Source: Aquarana catesbeiana (taxonomy: Eukaryota > Chordata > Amphibia > Anura > Ranidae). Taken from it: a stretch of 64,000 nucleotides of DNA. The translations under genes were made by a program, and so were the position numbers. Below are positions 54,686 to 64,000 of this stretch, piece by piece (position 1 is the stretch's first letter; each line of letters opens with the position of its first letter). The notes beneath the pieces are model-generated. The model searched no databases. It saw nothing but the letters and a program-made list of their open reading frames with translations, and was not told where the DNA came from. The stretch spans positions 335,538,539-335,602,538 of the forward strand of contig NC_133328.1 in NCBI RefSeq assembly GCF_042186555.1. Reading direction: 5' to 3'.

Positions 54686-56740
54686 ATGGATGAGGAATTC
54701 AGAAGGAGGTTGCGAGAGATGCAGATACAGCACAGAGGACCAGTATCAGAGCAGGTCCTGCTGGGATGCTGTGATTCTATTCGCTGCAAACTCTGGAAAG
54801 AAGCGCTAGCCCGTGAGCAGCGACACCAGGGAAAAGTTCTCCCCTCCATCAAGGAAAGGTACTGGTCGCAGTACGGACTGCGGGTGCGGTTTTTGGGAGA
54901 AAAACCACACAAGAAGCAGACAGCTGAATTAAGCAGGCTGGTCTGGGCAGAGATAAAGCTGTATGAGATCTACAGAGCCCTCCGGTGGCATGTATCCCAA
55001 GCATGTCCCTGGATAGCGGATGACAGCCCAACGGAAGGCTTAAGCTATGGCGGCTTGGGACTGTTGTATGTGAAGCTGACAGGGGACTCTAACTTTGGGA
55101 GTGATTTGGAGTGGCGGGTGGACGAAATCATGGATTTCAGAGAAGGGCTACTGAACATTTCGGAAGTGCACTGGGCATAGGAAGATTTGGAGTTTCTGGC
55201 CGTTCAGGAATGGGAGCTAGAGATTGCCTACAGACGGCTGCTAGACATTGCTCAGTACCAGGGCTGGGCTCCCTTTGCCTGGGACTATCAGGAAATACCA
55301 GCTGACAACCCTGAAATCCTGGCTGAAGAGTCGGCAATGTGGCAGAGTAATAGTGTGCTTTGCCAACCTGCCCCCACAGCTATGGAGGCGGAGGTCTTAT
55401 GGCGGATGCAGCAAGTGCTGACTGACCTTGATGATCCTGTTTCTGCATGGGATGATCTTGGATGGAGGAATGTGCCTGTCCAGCAGCATGCCAGAGAATC
55501 TGCAGTGGAAAATCTGGAGATTGCCATCCCCAAACCTGAAGTGTTGACAACAGGGCAGAGCTCTGCTAACCTCTGCCCAGCACTGATAGCATCTTCTGGA
55601 TTCCATGGACAGGAGATGGTGAACCTCCATCCCCAGACACCAGTTGCAGAGACAGGGGATTTGATAGACTTTTCTGCTGAGGAAGAACCATCGGGTGAGC
55701 CCCCAGCAGAAGAGTTGGGATTAGGGCCAAACTTCATTGCGCTCTGCTCAGCACTGATGGCATCTTCTGAGTTCCACAGACAGGAGATGGTGAACCTCTA
55801 TCCCCAGACATCAGTTGCAGAGACATGGGATTTGATAGACTTTTCTGCTGAGGAAGAACAACCTGACGAGCCTCCAGCAGAAGAGCTGATATCAGGGCCA
55901 AAGTTCACTGTGCTCTGCCCAGCACCAACAGTGGCTTCGGCCTTCTTGAGAGAAGAGGTAGTCGGCCTTTCTCCCACAACACTGACAGGGACATGTGATT
56001 TTCTGCCAGCAGCATCTATGGAGTTACAACAAACTTCTCCAGCAGAAGATCTGGTAACTGAACAGAGGGTCCAAGACCTTTGTCCCACACTTTTAGCAAT
56101 TCCAGAGACTGAGGATTTGATAGACGTTTCTGTAGAGGAGGAACCACCTAGCAAATCCCCAGCAGAAGTGCTGGCAACCGGACAGAGGGTCCAAGACTTC
56201 TGCCCCACACCTGCAGCAATCGTGGAGGCCCAAATTGAGGAGGTGACAGTCTATCGCGATCTGCAGATCAGGATCCAAGGAGAGAATGCAGTCATCACCT
56301 TACAACTGCAGCTTGATCTGGTGTCGGTGGATGGGGCTTCAGTTCCCACCTGTATACCCCAGGGATGCTGGGCAGTTGTCCCAGATGCCCAACAGCAGGA
56401 TGGAGTGAGCTCAGTCCCCTTGTCTTCTCTCCAGCGGCAGAAAGGACTCCAGGGAGAAGGGCCAGTCCAGGCCTCTCCCCAGCGGCAGATATGTTCTCTG
56501 AGAGAGGCAGAGGTTGGCTGGGTGAGTAATACTCTGTTTGGAATAATTTATTTGGGGTACTGTGTGGGTACAGGCAGTAGAGGACTGGAACTACTGACTA
56601 ACTTCGGTGTCAACCCGTCTGGGGTATCCTCCTGTGTTAGTCTCCTGCCGAAAGGGGAGAAATGTGACAGACCTAGCCGGGACAGAGGCTGTTGGAGAGG
56701 ACTAAATGCAAGCCTGTTGCCTTTTGATTATGGGCCCTAG
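54686..56740 (+). pseudogene. Gag-like ORF of the inner LTR element with one in-frame TAG
   Basis: ATG 54686 (MDEEFRRRLREMQIQHRGPV) opens a frame that runs to 56740, inside the 3' LTR, broken only by TAG at 55178-55180. The first part (164 residues) is helix-rich with YWSQYGLRVRFLGEKPHKK and W-rich blocks (VWAEIKLYEIYRALRWHV). After the stop EWELEIAYRRLLDIAQYQGW follows, then three diverged repeats of about 60 residues built on F-H-x-Q-E-M-V-N-L and DLIDFSAEEE. Near the C-terminus is a VTVYRDLQIRIQGENAVI block. I do not recognise a conventional zinc knuckle. It may be a capsid-like protein of a gypsy- or ERV-related element. Whether the TAG is a mutation or a readthrough codon cannot be decided from one copy. 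Confidence 0.7.
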
Positions 56741-57343
56741 CATTTGGGGGAATGGTGCTCTCTGTGAGCTGTATGCCTGGAGACCCTGGGGTTGGTGTTA
56801 CTTTGGATTCAGCTCCATGTCCCCCCAAAACACACAGACTCTGGAAACCCTTTATATGCCATATTAGAATGATAAGACTGAATTATACTGTTGGGACACA
56901 TCCTGTGAGGAGATGCTGGTGTCATCAACTCCAGCTACCTGTGTTTATGTTAATTGAATGAGCTGATCACATTGTCCTCTATACAATGTAGGAGACGGGA
57001 CGACTCCTATTGGAGCTGTTGCTATTGTGAGAAGGTGTCCTGTGATAATTAACTCAGTCTGGGCAAAAGGTCATGTCTCAATCACCTAGGCTGTATAAAG
57101 GATTAGTTAATTAGCTCATGTTAATTAGGTTAATTAGGTTACGTTTGTATTGTTAGAGTAATATTTTCTCCTGTATATAAGACTGTATTCTGGTTCTGAA
57201 CAAAGTGAGTTCATGTTAGCAACAAGCAAGTGTCACCTTGTTTTGTGCTCAGAGAGGTTGGAATATCTGATATCTGTATACAGACTGGGAGGAAGTGATA
57301 TATGACGGAAGCACTCAAGCGGAGTGAGGGACATTCCGTGACA
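56663..57343 (+). repeat. 3' LTR of the inner element
   Basis: 681 bases, same ends as the 5' LTR. The AATAAA of the 5' LTR is AACAAA here (57199-57204). Confidence 0.92.
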
Positions 57344-57589
57344 ACTACCCAGTCTCCAAGTGTAGCACCTATCCTGCCTTCAATCCACCTGTCTCTTCTC
57401 CTCCACCTGTAACAGTCCCACAAAACCCTCCTCCAGCTACAGTTCCTTGGTCTTCCTTCTGCCCAGCTACTTTCTTTTCTTACAGCCCTGCACCTACATA
57501 CAAAACTGCATGGGTTAAACCAAAAAAAAAACAAAAATTCTTCCCGACCCACACCATCTTGCCAGTAACCCAACCTGCCCTCGCTGTCC

Positions 57590-59880
57590 AGTCTGATGTG
57601 CCTGCTTTCCAGTCTGATGCGCCTGCTATTCAGTCTGTTGTGCCTGCCTCCCAGTCTGATGTCTCGATGCCTGCCTTCCAGCCGGATGTCTCGATGCCTG
57701 CCTTCCAGCTGGATGTCTCGATGCCTGCCTTCCAGCCAGACGTCTCAGTGCCTGCCTTCCAGCTTGATGTCTCTGCCTTCCAGTCTGATGTGCCCGCTTC
57801 TCAGTCTGATGTCTTGATGCCTGCCTTCCAGCCGGATGTCTCGGCGCCTGCCTCCCAGCTTGATGTATTTGCCTCCCAGTCTGATGTGCCCGCTGTCCAG
57901 TCTGATGTGCCCACTGTCCAGTCTGTCCTGATGCCCGCCTTCAAGCCCGAAGTCTCGGTGCCCGCTTTTCAGTCTGATGTGCCTGCTATCCAGTCTGATG
58001 TGCCTGCCTCCCAGTCTGATGTCCTGATGCCTACCTTCCAGCTGGATGTCTCGATGCCTGCCTTCCAGCCAGATGTCTCTATGCCTGCCTTCCAGCCGGA
58101 TGTCTTGATGCCTGCCTTCCAGCCGGATGTCTCGGTGCCTGCCTTCCAGCTTGATGTCTCTGTCTTCCAGTCTGATGTACCCGCTTTCCAGTCTAATGTG
58201 CCTGCTTTCCAGTCTGATGTCCTGATGCCTACCTTCCAGCCTGATGTCTCCATGTCTGCCTTCCAGCTTGATGTCTTGATGCCTGCCTTCCAGCCGGATG
58301 TCTCGATGCCTGCCTTCCAGCTTGATGTCTCGGTGCCTGCCTTCCAGCTTGATGTCTCTGCCTTCCAGTCTGATGTGCTCGCCTTCCAGTCTGATGTACC
58401 TGCTTTCCAGTCTAATGTGCCTGCTTTCCAGTCTGATGTCCTGATGCCTGCCTTCCAGCCTGAAGTCTCGTGCCCGCTTTTCAGTCTGATGTCTTCATGC
58501 CTGCCTTTCAGCCTGATGTCTCGAAGCTTGCCTTTCAGCCTGACCTCTCGGTGTCTGCCCTTCCAACTGATGTCTCGATGCCTGCCTTCCAGCCTGATGT
58601 GCCTGCCTCCCAGCCTGATGTGCCAGCCTCCCAGCCTGATGTGCCAGCCTCCCAGTCTGATGTGCCAGCTTCCCAGCCTGATGTGCCAGCTTCCCAGTCT
58701 GTTGTCTCGGTGCCTGCCTTCCAGCCTGATGTCTCAAAGCTTGCCTTCCAGCCTGATGTCTCGAAGCCTGCCTTCCAGCCTGATGTGCCAGCCTCCCAGC
58801 CTGATGTGCCAGCCTGCCAGCCTGATGTGCCAGCCTGCCAGTCTGATGTGCCAGCTTGCCAGTCTGATGTGCCAGCTTGCCAGTCTCATGTGCCAGCTTC
58901 CCAGTCTGTTGTCTTGGTGCCTGCCTTCCAGCCTGATGTCTCGAAGCTTGCCTTCCAGCCTGATGTCTCAAAGCTTGCCTTCCAGCCTGGTGTCTCGAAG
59001 CCTGCCTTCCAGCCTGATGTGCCAGCCTCCCAGCCTGATGTGCCAGCTTGCCAGTCTGATGTGCCAGCTTGCCAGTCTCATGTGCCAGCTTCCCAGTCTG
59101 TTGTCTTGGTGCCTGCCTTCCAGCCTGATGTCTCGAAGCTTGCCTTCCAGCCTGATGTCTCGATGCCTGCCTTCCAGCCTGACGTGCCAGCTTCCCAGCC
59201 TGATGTGCCGGCTTGCCAGCCTGATGTGCCAGCTTCCCAGTTTGATGTGCCAGCTTCTCAGTCTGTTGTCTCAGTGCCGGCCTTCCAGCCTGATGTCTCG
59301 AAGCTTGCCTTCCAGCCTGATGTCTCGATGCCAGCTTCCCAGTCTGGTGTGCCAGCTTGCCAGTCTGGTGTGCCAGCTTCCCAGTCTGATGTGCCAGCCT
59401 CTCAGTCTGATGTGCCCGCTTTCCAGCCTGTTGTCCCAGTGCCTGCCTCCCAGCCTGATGTCTCAGTGCCAGCTTCCCAGACTGATGTGCCAGCTTCCCA
59501 GACTGATGTGCCTGCTGCCCAGCGTGAAGTGCCCATGCCTGCTGCCCAGCCTGATGTGCCTGCTGCCCAGCCTGAAGTGCCCATGCCTGCTGCCCAGCTC
59601 AAAGTGCCTGCTGCCAAGCTCGAAGTGCCCCTGCCCGCTGCCCAGCCTGATGTGCCTGCTGCCCAGCCTGATGTGCCTGCTGCCCAGCTCGAAGTGCCCG
59701 TGCCTGCTACCCAGCTTGAAGTGCCCATGCCTGCTGCCCAGCTCGAAGTGCCCGCTGCCCAGCTTGGTGTATTCCTGCCCGCTGTCTGCTCAGATGTGCC
59801 CGCTGTCTGCTCAGATGTGCCCGCTGTCTTCTCGGATGTACCCACTGTCCAGTTTGATGTACCCGATGCCCAGCCTGATG
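57590..59880 (+). repeat. Coding minisatellite, units of 21-27 bp
   Basis: About 2.3 kb of tandem CCTGCCTTCCAGCCTGATGT-type units (27 bp with TCTCGATG, 21 bp with GCCAGCCTCC variants). The 27-bp type dominates at 57660-58460; the 21-bp type dominates at 58570-59500; a CCTGCTGCCCAG type closes the array at 59500-59760. All unit lengths are multiples of three, which keeps the frame open. Confidence 0.92.
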
Positions 59881-60205
59881 TTCCCTCATCTGTTCGGTTT
59901 GAGGCCACGAACTTTGGACAATTTCATCTTTTTGGAGCGTCTGGAGGCCGCTCCTTTGAGGGGGGGTACTGTCATGAGAGGGTTTACCCGTTGGTGGCGC
60001 TATCGGTCTCTTGGATCGCAGTACCAGTGTCCACCAGCGGGTGTCTTCCAACACCTGGGACTTGTAGTAAGAGGTTTCTCCTGCTGGTGGCACTGTTGCA
60101 TCCTTGGGCCGTAGTACCGGTGTCCACCAGCGGGTGCACTCCAGCAGTGTGGAGCAAACAGTACCCTCTACGCTCAGCTGTAACATGAGGTCAATTACCA
60201 CAGCC

Positions 60206-60214
60206 TTATAAATA
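60206..60214 (+). promoter_or_regulatory. Putative TATA box in the outer LTR
   Basis: TTATAAATA in CAGCCTTATAAATACCCAGC, at a normal LTR promoter position upstream of the split. Confidence 0.5.
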
Positions 60215-60320
60215 CCCAGCAAGCCCTCACAGACTTGCCTTGGTATCTTTCTCCCTGCGCCCTGACCTTGCTGCCTGTATCCTGACCGTGAACCTGTTTC
60301 TGTCCTGCTCTGATCCGATC

Positions 60321-63214
60321 TAGGGATGAGCTTCGAGTTCGAGTCGAACTCATGTTCGACTCGAACATTGGCTGTTCGCAAGTTCGCCGAACAGCGAACA
60401 ATTTGGGGTGTTCGCGGCAAATTCGAATGCCGCGGAACACCCTTTAAAAGTCTATGGGAGAAATCAAAAGTGCTAATTTTAAAGGCTAATATGCAAGTTA
60501 TTGTCATAAAAAGTGTTTGGGGACCTGGGTCCTGCCCCAGGGGACATGGATCAATGCAAAAAAAAGTTTTAAAAACGGCCGTTTTTTCAGGAGCAGTGAT
60601 TTTAATAATGCTTAAAGTCAATCAATAAAAGTGTAATATCCCTTTAAATTTCGTACCTGGGGGGTGTCTATAGTATGCCTGTGAAGGGGCGCATGTTTCC
60701 CGTGTTTAGAACAATCTGACAGCAAAATGACATTTCGAAGGAAAAAACTCATTTAAAACTACCCGCGGCTATTGCATTGCCGACAATACACATAGAAGTT
60801 CATTGATAAAAACGGCATGGGAATTCCCCAAAGGGGAACCCCGAACCAAAATTAAAAAAAAAAAATGACGTGGGAGTCCCCCTAAAGTCCATACCGGGCC
60901 CTTCAGGTCTGATATGGATATTAAGGGGAACCCCGGCCAAAATTAAAAAAAAAAAATGACGTGGGGTTCCCCCTAAATTCCATACCAGACCCTTCAGGTC
61001 TGGTATGGATTTTAAGGGGAACCCCGCGCCAAAAAAAAAAAAAAAAACGGCGTGGGGTCCCCCCAAAAATCCATACCAGACCCTTATCCGAGCACGCAAC
61101 CTGGCAGGCCGCAGGAAAAGAGGGGGGGACGAGAGTGCGGCCCCCCTCCCTCCTGAACCGTACCAGGCCACATGCCCTCAACATTGGGAGGGTGCTTTGG
61201 GGTAGCCCCCCAAAACACCTTGTCCCCATGTTGATGAGGACAAGGGCCTCATCCCCACAACCCTGGCCGGTGGTTGTGGGGGTCTGCGGGCGGGGGGCTT
61301 ATCGGAATCTGGAAGCCCCCTTTAACAAGGTGACCCCCAGATCCCGGCCCCCCCCCTGTGTGAAATGGTAAGGGGATACTTATACCCCTACCATTTCACG
61401 AAAAAAGTGTCAAAAATGTTAAAAATGACAAGAGACAGTTTTTGACAATTCCTTTATTTAAATGCTTCTTCTTTCTTCTATCTTCCTTCATCTTCTGGTT
61501 CTTCTGGCTCTTCTGGTTCTTCCTCCGGCGTTCTCGTCCAGCATCTCCTCCGCGGCGTCTTCTATCTTCTTCTCCTCGGGCCGCTCCGCACCCATGGCAT
61601 GGGGGGGAGGCTCCCGCTCTTCTCTTCTTCTCTTCTTCTCTTCTTCATTTTCTTCTCCGGGCCGCTCCGCAATCCATGCTGGCATGGAGGGAGGCTCCCG
61701 CTGTGTGATGGCGCTCCTCGTCTGACAGTTCTTAAATAACGGGGGGCGGGGCCACCCGGTGACCCCGCCCCCCTCTGACGCACGGGACATGACGGGACTT
61801 CCCTGTGGCATTCCCCGTGACGTCACAGGGAAGTCCCGTCAAGTCACTGTGCATCAGAGTGGGGCGGGGTCACCGGGTGGCCCCGCCCCCCCGTTATTTA
61901 AGAACTGTCAGACGAGGAGCGCCGTCACACAGCGGGAGCCTCCCTCCATGCCAGCATGGATTGCGGAGCGGCCCGGAGAAGAAAATGAAGAAGAGAAGAA
62001 GAGAAGAAAAGAAGAAGAGAAGAGCGGGAGCCTCCCCCCCATGCCATGGGTGCGGAGCGGCCCGAGGAGAAGAAGATAGAAGACGCCGCAGAGGAGATGC
62101 TGGACGAGAACGCCGGAGGAAGAACCAGAAGAGCCAGAAGAACCAGAAGAACCAGAAGATGAAGGAAGATAGAAGAAAGAAGAAGCATTTAAATAAAGGA
62201 ATTGTCAAAAACTGTCTCTTGTCATTTTTAACATTTTTGACACTTTTTTTCGTGAAATGGTAGGGGTACTTATGTACCCCCTTACCATTTCACACAGGGG
62301 GGGGCCGGGATCTGGGGGTCACCTTGTTAAAGGGGGCTTCCAGATTCCGATAAGCCCCCCGCCCGCAGACCCCCACAACCACCGGCCAGGGTTGTGGGGA
62401 TGAGGCCCTTGTCCTCATCAACATGGGGACAAGGTGTTTTGGGGGGCTACCCCAAAGCACCCTCCCAATGTTGAGGGCATGTGGCCTGGTACGGTTCAGG
62501 AGGGAGGGGGGGCCGCACTCTCGTCCCCCCCTCTTTTCCTGCGGCCTGCCAGGTTTCGTGCTCGGATAAGGGTCTGGTATGGAATTTAGGGGGAACCCCA
62601 CGTCATTTTTTTTTTTTAATTTTGGCCGGGGTTCCCCTTAATATCCATACCAGACCTGAAGGGCCTGGTATCGAATTTAGGAGGACTCCCACGTCATTTT
62701 TTTTTTTTTAAATTTTGGTTTGGGGTTCCCCTTTGGGGAATTCCCATGCCGTTTTTATCAATGAACTTCTATGTGTATTGTCGGCAATGCAATAGCCGCG
62801 GGTAGTTTTAAATAAGTTTTTTCCTTCAAAATGTCATTTTGCTGTCAGACTGTTCTAAACACAGGAAACATGCGCCCCTTTACAGGCATACTATAGACAC
62901 CCCCCAGGTACGAAATTTAAAGGGATATAACACTTTTATTGTTTGACTTTAAGCATTATTAATATCACTGCTCCTGAAAAAACGGCCGTTTTTAAAACTT
63001 TTTTTTGCATTGATCCATGTCCCCTGGGGCAGGACCCAGGTCCCCAAACAGTTTTTATGACAATAACTTGCATATAAGCCTTTAAAATTAGCACTTTTGT
63101 TTATTCATGTTCGTGTCCCATAGACTTTAACGGTGTTCGCGTGTTCGAGCAAACTTTTTTCCTGTTCGCATGTTCTGGTGCGAACCGAACAGGGGGGTGT
63201 TCGGCTCATCCCTA
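60321..63214. mobile_element. Foldback hAT derivative with arms of about 1.4 kb
   Basis: TAGGGATGAGC at 60321 and GCTCATCCCTA at 63204-63214, flanked by the 8-bp duplication ATCCGATC (60313-60320, 63215-63222). The two halves are inverse copies almost to the centre at about 61815 (GACGGGACTTCCCTGTG against CACAGGGAAGTCCCGTC around a 16-base loop). The outer 60 bases on the left match the 5' end of hAT copy 2 (CGAGTTCGAG...GTTCGACTCGAAC); the outer 600 bases match the 3' ends of copies 1 and 2 (CCTGGGGGGTGTCTATAGTATG, GACATG...ATCAATGCAAAAAAAAG). No gene; simple Ser/Leu/Arg frames are low complexity. Confidence 0.92.
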
Positions 63215-63472
63215 ATCCGATCCCTATCCCTAGCCCATCCTGTTCTTGTCCCTCCTGTTTCCCTTGGATCCCTGCCCTGCAGCCTAACCATCCATCCTCT
63301 CCCTTTCCTGCTGGTTTCCCGTTCTTGCCCATCTGCTGACCTCCCTGTGTATGACCTTGGCCTGGCTTGTTTACGATTCTGGTATCTCCATTTACTTGTA
63401 TATACTATTTGTTGTTTGTGGGTCTGTGGTTGTTTTTGCACTGTTTATATTCCTCTTACTTGTCACTTGTTT

Positions 63473-63478
63473 AATAAA
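63473..63478 (+). terminator. Polyadenylation signal in the outer LTR
   Basis: AATAAA in CTTGTTTAATAAACACC, followed by a T-rich stretch. Confidence 0.6.
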
Positions 63479-63559
63479 CACCATTATTTTTTTCACTTAC
63501 ATGTGTTTCTGGTCTCTTCTGTGCAGTCCACATGGTCTGGTCAATTAGATCCTCTGACA

Positions 63560-64000
63560 GGTGCTTTGGGGTAGCCCACCAAAGCACCTTGTCCCCATGT
63601 TGATAAGGACAAGGGCCTCATCCCCACAACCCTTGGCCAGTGATTGTGGGGGTCTGTGGGCGGGGGGCTTATCGGAATCTGGAAGCCCCCTTTAACAAGG
63701 GGACCCCCAGATCCCGACCCCCCCGTGTGAAATGGTAAGGTGGTACAAAAGTACTCCTACCATTTCACAAAAAAGAGACAGTTTTTGACAATTCCTTTAT
63801 TTAAAGTCTTCGTTTTTCCATCTTCTTTCTTCTTTCTTCTATCTTCCTTTGGTTTCTTCCTCCATCTTCTTCTTCCTCCGATCCTCTGCTTCTTTCTCCG
63901 GTGTTCCTGTCCGGCATCTCCCTTCGCAGCATCTTCTTTTCTTCATCTTCTTCTCTTCATCTTCTTATCTTCATCTTCTTGTCTTCATCTTCTTTTCGGG
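63560..64000. mobile_element. Internal part of another foldback hAT copy, cut by the window
   Basis: GGTGCTTTGGGGTAGCCC and following blocks to the (TTCTTC)n-rich tail match 61190-61560 of the foldback. It begins exactly at the end of the outer LTR (63559), so the outer LTR element seems to have inserted into a pre-existing foldback copy. Confidence 0.78.

Larger units (their letters stand above)
53899..57343 (+). mobile_element. Complete non-autonomous LTR retrotransposon (inner), gag-only, 3445 bp
   Basis: Two 681-bp LTRs (53899-54579, 56663-57343), each TGTGACAG...CGTGACA, flanked by the 5-bp duplication ACTAC (53894-53898, 57344-57348). A putative primer site TTGGTGGCAAGCAGCGGG follows the 5' LTR and a purine tract AAAGGGGAGAAA precedes the 3' LTR. 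The internal region of about 2.1 kb encodes one long gag-like frame and no pol, so it must have been mobilised in trans. Confidence 0.93.
53441..60188 (+). pseudogene. ORF of the outer LTR element: gag-like start, Pro-rich linker, about 760-residue repeat domain
   Basis: Pieces: 53441-53640 (METIRSAHSLVDQGYMSFED), a shift, then 53668-53898 (SVQSLVSQAVCESAFVQPVL). After the inserted element the same frame resumes at 57349 (PVSKCSTYPAF) and stays open through a Pro-rich linker and a Lys-rich spot (VKPKKKQKF) into tandem peptides of 7-9 residues, consensus P-A-[FS]-Q-[PS]-D-V. A frameshift near 58468 moves the reading to another frame, where the repeat continues to 59880 and ends with SVRFEATNFGQFHLFGASGG. 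Frame matching on both sides of the insertion shows this ORF was intact there when interrupted. No enzymatic domain is seen; function unknown. Confidence 0.68.
53385..63559 (+). mobile_element. Non-autonomous LTR retroelement (outer), 5' truncated, with coding minisatellite
   Basis: Internal region about 53385-59969 (interrupted by another LTR element at 53899-57343), a purine tract GAGGGGGGGTAC, and a 3' LTR 59970-63559 that is itself split by a foldback hAT derivative. No pol domain is present and no 5' LTR is seen upstream; the boundary near 53385 is approximate. Ty3/gypsy affinity is suggested by the TGTCA...TGACA ends and the tract directly before the LTR. Confidence 0.65.
59970..63559 (+). 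repeat. 3' LTR of the outer element, split by a foldback element
   Basis: Starts TGTCATGAGAGGG directly after a purine tract and ends CCTCTGACA at 63559. Without the insertion it is about 688 bp (59970-60320 plus 63223-63559). TTATAAATA lies at 60206-60214 and AATAAA at 63473-63478, after the insertion. Confidence 0.82.

Noticed and set aside
56663..56740. C-terminal peptide ending PFDYGP, found twice (also near 53899-53976)
   Set aside because: It is translated LTR sequence, identical in both LTRs, not a duplicated gene.
58495..58971. Gln/Arg/Ala/His-rich antisense frame, and similar Gly/Thr/Ser frames at 57969-58253 and 59402-59908
   Set aside because: Antisense shadows of the coding minisatellite, open because units are multiples of three.
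61442..62208. Ser/Leu-rich and Arg/Glu-rich frames in both orientations
   Set aside because: Low-complexity (TTCTTC)n sequence present in both arms of the foldback; no domain.
1..64000. tRNA, rRNA or host protein-coding genes
   Set aside because: None could be supported by eye; all recognisable coding similarity is to transposable elements. A tRNA scan would be needed to exclude short RNA genes.

Overview
The window looks like repeat-rich vertebrate DNA, most likely from an anuran (frog) genome. I found no cellular host gene. Almost everything that can be named is a transposable element or satellite, and many elements sit inside others. The mix of L1/Tx1-like LINEs, large hAT and PIF/Harbinger DNA transposons, a DIRS-type fragment, a Ty3/gypsy chromovirus, non-autonomous LTR elements and many short inverted-repeat elements is typical of amphibians. 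The frog assignment is inference from element types, not from a host gene. Splice sites, AATAAA signals and (TA)n/(AAT)n microsatellites rule out a prokaryote.

Layout. 1-1728: 3' end of a Tx1/L1-like LINE (+) with poly(A), abutting a hAT transposon (copy 1, +, 1729-8082) whose 5' end lies outside the window. 8083-12198: a LINE on the minus strand (5' UTR, ORF1, ORF2 endonuclease), split by a G-rich minisatellite and ending in a 177-bp palindrome. 12287-12806: an SGNH-hydrolase-like relic. 13105-20308: hAT copy 2 (-), complete, with an 8-bp target duplication. 20317-21710: no gene. 21711-28888: a PIF/Harbinger element with three genes: a two-exon DDE transposase, a minus-strand Myb/SANT-like gene and a plus-strand MADF gene. 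28889-35580: non-coding DNA with foldback elements, a decayed LINE ORF2 relic and a minisatellite. 35615-40578: a Ty3/gypsy chromovirus (-) with 3' LTR, integrase plus chromodomain, RNase H, RT, protease and gag, but no 5' LTR. 40590-51140: stacked short elements, two foldbacks and a second minisatellite. 51150-53340: DIRS-like 5' region and gag. About 53385-63559: an LTR element without pol whose ORF holds a 2.3-kb coding minisatellite. It is interrupted by a complete gag-only LTR element (53899-57343, target duplication ACTAC), and its 3' LTR carries a 2.9-kb foldback hAT derivative (60321-63214, target duplication ATCCGATC). 63560-64000: start of another copy of that foldback family.

How the parts relate. 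hAT copies 1 and 2, the foldback at 60321-63214 and the partial copies at 45152 and 63560 share terminal sequence (TAGGGATGAGC or close variants). They look like one family with autonomous-type and non-autonomous members. Insertion order can be read from target duplications. The Harbinger element is the most complete gene system here: transposase and Myb-like genes converge, and the Myb-like and MADF genes diverge from a shared upstream region. All recognised coding regions carry at least one stop or frameshift or are cut, apart from the window-truncated LINE ORF2 C-terminus and the LINE B ORF1.
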